Positions 13,265-15,645 of a stretch of 15,645 nt of DNA are shown in pieces (the stretch's first letter is position 1; each line of letters begins with the position of its first letter). The notes beneath the pieces were generated by a model. The model was not told where the DNA came from. It searched no databases and saw only the letters and a program-made list of their open reading frames with translations. The DNA comes from Parvularcula sp964484475. Lineage in GTDB: Bacteria > Pseudomonadota > Alphaproteobacteria > Caulobacterales > Parvularculaceae. The translations under genes were made by a program, and so were the position numbers. Where the stretch lies: assembly GCA_964484475.1 (NCBI GenBank), contig CAZAFU010000065.1, positions 1-15,645 of the forward strand, written 5' to 3'.

Positions 13265-13960
13265 ATGGCGTCGATCGCGCTCATCGATGACGATGAAAAC
13301 ATACTGACTTCCGTGTCGATCGCTCTGGAGAGCGAAGGCTATGGCGTGACGACCTTTACCGATGGCGCCACCGCGCTGGACGGCATCCTGGCGAAAACGC
13401 CGGATCTCGTGGTCTCGGATATCAAGATGCCCCGCATGGACGGGGTCGAGCTCCTGCGCCGCCTGCGGGTGGATTCGAGCGTCCCGTTCATCTTCCTGAC
13501 CTCCAAGGACGAGGAGATCGACGAGGTTCTCGGCCTGACCCTCGGTGCCGACGACTACGTCAAGAAGCCCTTCAGCCAGCGGCTGCTGCTCGAACGGGTG
13601 AAGACGGTCCTCAGGCGGGCCACCGTCGCGGCCTCACCCTCGCGCGAGGAAGCCGACCAGATCCTCCGCCGCGGGAGTCTGACTCTCGACCCGCCGCAGC
13701 ACGCCTGCAGCTGGCAGGGAAAGAGCGTCACCCTCACCGTCACCGAATTCCTGATCCTCCACGCCCTCGCCGCACGGCCCGGTTTCGTCAAATCCCGCGA
13801 CGCGCTGATGGACGCAGCCTATGACGATCAGGTCTATGTCGACGACAGGACCATCGACAGTCACATCAAGCGCATCCGCAAGAAATTCAGACAGGTCGAC
13901 CCCAGCTTCGACGGCATCGAAACCCTCTATGGCGTCGGCTACAAATATAAGTGCGACTGA
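13265..13960 (+). CDS. chvI: Response regulator ChvI
   Basis: A 231-residue OmpR/PhoB-family regulator. The receiver domain (1-120) has the acidic pocket DDDE (8-11), phospho-acceptor Asp52 in VVSDIKMP, Thr79 in FLTSK and Lys101 in YVKKPF. The winged-helix DNA-binding domain (about 133-229) contains LTVTEFLILHALA, the recognition helix RTIDSHIKRIRKKF and GVGYKYK at the end. ChvI/ChvG (ExoS) responds to acid and envelope stress and controls exopolysaccharide, motility and membrane genes in alphaproteobacteria. GAGGAGG lies 8 bases upstream of the ATG. It begins the chvI-chvG-hprK operon, with chvG starting 32 bases before its stop. Confidence 0.94.
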   Translation: MASIALIDDDENILTSVSIALESEGYGVTTFTDGATALDGILAKTPDLVVSDIKMPRMDGVELLRRLRVDSSVPFIFLTSKDEEIDEVLGLTLGADDYVKKPFSQRLLLERVKTVLRRATVAASPSREEADQILRRGSLTLDPPQHACSWQGKSVTLTVTEFLILHALAARPGFVKSRDALMDAAYDDQVYVDDRTIDSHIKRIRKKFRQVDPSFDGIETLYGVGYKYKCD

Positions 13961-15584
13961 TCTTCCGGGGAGCCGTTGGCGACGTGCGTTCGGCACGTCC
14001 GACGGTACCCGGAGCAAGCTCAAGCGGCTGCGTCACGGCCGCTATTCCCGCGCGCTCCTGATCGGAAACGCCGTCGCTCTGGCGATCCTCCTCTGCGTCG
14101 GGGTCGGCCTGCGGAGCTACCGCGCAGGCGTTCTCGAAGCGCGCATCGCCGTCCTCGAAAGCGAGACCGCGCGGGCAGCGCTGCTCATGGACAGCGAGAC
14201 CGTCTGCCCTGGCCTCCGCTGCCTGGACGGCCGCGACCAGGCGGCCGATGCGGCGAATGCCATCGCGTCGAGGATAGGCCGGGACGTCTCGATCTTTCTC
14301 GAGGGGACCAGCGGCAACCAGCCCTTCGTCGTCGGCCGGACCCTCCGCAACGCCGTCCCGGTTCCCGTGCCCGAGACACTGCCGCGGGCCGCGATGCCAA
14401 GGTCCGCTTTCGGACTCCTGCGGCTGCGCTTCGCCCAGCTGGCGCTGGGCCGCGCCGGGGCGAGCGAGATACGGCCGCTCGAAGGCGCGGCGGGAAAGCC
14501 GTCGGGGGTCGTCCTGACGCCATCCGGCCTGACCGGGTATTCCATCCGCCCCGTCCAGTCGGGAGGCCGGTCCGCCATTCTCGTCGTCGAGGACCAGCTG
14601 ATCGACCCGATCGGCGGGGCCTTCAAGGAAGCCCTCCTCCCCCTCGGGCTGGCGCTGCTGCTGATCGCATCGGTATCGGCGTTCCTCCTGACCGCCAAGA
14701 TGACCCAGCCCTTGCGTGTCCTGACGAATGCGGCCGAACGCGTGCGTTCGCAGGCCGGGATGGCCGGCACGATCAGACTTCCCGATTTCGATGACCGCGC
14801 CGACGACGTGGGACGGCTGAGCCGGTCCTTCCGTGCGATGATGGGCGCCCTCGTCGACCGTATCGAGACCATCGACAACTTCGCAGCCGATGTCAGCCAC
14901 GAGCTCAAGAACCCCCTGACCTCGATCAAGAGCGCGGTCGAAACCCTCGACAAATGCAAGACCGCCGAACAGCGCGAGCGCCTCCTCCAGGTCATCGCCA
15001 GCGATGTCAGCCGGATGGACCGGCTGATCTCGGACATCGCCGGGGCCTCCCGCATGGACGCCCAGCTCGCGACCGAAGCGCGCCATCCGGTGGACGCCTC
15101 GAAACTCCTCGAGGACATCGCCGTCGGCTACAACGCGGTGTCCGACGCGGGCGGGCCGCGGATCAGCTTCGAGGACATCTCATCCGGAAGCGAAAAGATC
15201 TACGCCGCACCTGCCGCTCTCGGGCGCGTCTTCAGAAACCTGATCGACAACGCCGTCAGTTTCTCACCGCCCGGCGGCGAGGTGCGGATCGTGCTTGAGA
15301 AAGCCCAGACCGGCGCCATGATCCTCGTGACCGTCACCGACCAGGGGCCGGGCGTGCCGCCGGACAATCTCGAAACGATCTTCGACAGGTTCTATACCTC
15401 CCGGCCAAGGGGAACGACCTTCGGTGCGAATTCGGGGCTCGGCCTCGCCATCGCCAGGCAGATCGTCGAGAGCCATAACGGGGCCATCTGGTGCCAGAAC
15501 CTGCGGGACGACGAGGGGGAGGACGAGGACGCGAAAGGCGCCCGCTTCTCGGTGGCGCTGCCGCTCTGCCAACAGGGCGCGTGA
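13929..15584 (+). CDS. chvG: Sensor histidine kinase ChvG
   Basis: About 551 residues. A basic cytoplasmic N-terminus is followed by TM1 (about 44-62), a periplasmic sensor (about 63-234), TM2 (about 235-256) and a HAMP region. The kinase core has the H-box DVSHELKNPLTS (His324), N-box FRNLIDNAV (437/441), G1 DQGPGVP (471-477), an F-box IFDRFYT and G2 NSGLGLAIA (501-509). It is the partner of ChvI. In rhizobia the periplasmic protein ExoR represses this sensor. The ATG at 13929 is the only standard start that retains the pre-TM1 segment close to chvI. It overlaps chvI by 32 bases and has little Shine-Dalgarno. The periplasmic domain has a C-x4-C pair (Cys93, Cys98). Confidence 0.92.
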   Translation: MASATNISATDLPGSRWRRAFGTSDGTRSKLKRLRHGRYSRALLIGNAVALAILLCVGVGLRSYRAGVLEARIAVLESETARAALLMDSETVCPGLRCLDGRDQAADAANAIASRIGRDVSIFLEGTSGNQPFVVGRTLRNAVPVPVPETLPRAAMPRSAFGLLRLRFAQLALGRAGASEIRPLEGAAGKPSGVVLTPSGLTGYSIRPVQSGGRSAILVVEDQLIDPIGGAFKEALLPLGLALLLIASVSAFLLTAKMTQPLRVLTNAAERVRSQAGMAGTIRLPDFDDRADDVGRLSRSFRAMMGALVDRIETIDNFAADVSHELKNPLTSIKSAVETLDKCKTAEQRERLLQVIASDVSRMDRLISDIAGASRMDAQLATEARHPVDASKLLEDIAVGYNAVSDAGGPRISFEDISSGSEKIYAAPAALGRVFRNLIDNAVSFSPPGGEVRIVLEKAQTGAMILVTVTDQGPGVPPDNLETIFDRFYTSRPRGTTFGANSGLGLAIARQIVESHNGAIWCQNLRDDEGEDEDAKGARFSVALPLCQQGA

Positions 15585-15645
15585 CCTCGCTTCACGGCAC
15601 GGCCATCGGCCTCGCCCTGGAGCCAGGCGAGCCCGTTCTGGGGAT
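15581..15645 (+). CDS. hprK: HPr kinase/phosphorylase, N-terminal fragment (partial)
   Basis: The window ends after about 21 codons. GTG at 15581 overlaps the chvG stop in a GTGA arrangement. The fragment reads MTSLHGTAIGLALEPGEPVL, which fits the N-terminus of the short alphaproteobacterial HPr kinase, where an LHGTAI segment precedes the P-loop. The P-loop itself lies outside the window. In this class hprK follows chvG and is part of the nitrogen-type PTS control circuit. Identification rests on the short match and the conserved order. Confidence 0.7.
   Translation, partial: MTSLHGTAIGLALEPGEPVLG

Noticed and set aside
13821..13928. An earlier ATG extending chvG further into chvI
   Set aside because: It would add 36 Ser/Thr-rich residues that are an alternate frame of the ChvI DNA-binding domain; the ATG at 13929 suffices.

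Overview
This is a GC-rich chromosomal segment from an alphaproteobacterium. The evidence is gene content and order: a ChvI/ChvG two-component pair followed by the start of an HPr kinase gene, an SRP RNA gene upstream of dnaX-ybaB-recR, prephenate dehydratase divergent from a membrane-anchored CycM-like cytochrome c, a DUF1036 protein, and a DnaX lacking most zinc-module cysteines. The order within the class cannot be fixed from the sequence. No insertion sequence, prophage, CRISPR array or tRNA was recognised.

Layout. 1-722 (+): 3' end of ahcY, then an RlpA-like lipoprotein. 719-3233 (-): dnaX-ybaB-recR, a tightly overlapping replication/repair operon. 3389-3668 (+): a small conserved-looking gene interrupted by a +1 frameshift. 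3705-4360 (-): a four-helix membrane protein and a small XRE regulator with a tandem-repeat operator/promoter. About 4562-4654 (-): SRP RNA. 4719-6190 (-): a lipoprotein and an alpha/beta hydrolase. 6336-7747 (+): a NudC-type NAD(H) pyrophosphatase and two small charged, coiled-coil-like proteins. 7744-8598 (-): pheA. 8715-9596 (+): a cytochrome c with a long acidic tail, ending in a clear terminator. 9674-10024 (-): a MarR regulator with a 26-bp palindrome at its promoter. 10106-12706 (-): a double-DUF1036/peptidoglycan-binding protein, a HAD pyrimidine 5'-nucleotidase and dapD. 12872-13162 (+): a pterin-4a-carbinolamine dehydratase. 13265 to the end (+): chvI, chvG and the first codons of hprK.

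The genes are mostly housekeeping: methyl cycle, recombination and replication, protein targeting, NAD turnover, phenylalanine and lysine/peptidoglycan precursor synthesis, electron transport and envelope sensing. No complete new system such as a defence island or biosynthetic cluster is visible. The most interesting points are smaller in scale. Two convergent gene pairs each share one CTAG palindrome as both stop codons. The proposed dnaX ribosome binding site lies in a GC-only hairpin that competes with an upstream hairpin. A small gene has a +1 frame switch clearly marked by third-position composition. The XRE/membrane-protein operon carries a 20-bp-phased operator. The NudC zinc ribbon has lost cysteines, and a secreted protein has a DUF1036/PG-binding/DUF1036 architecture.
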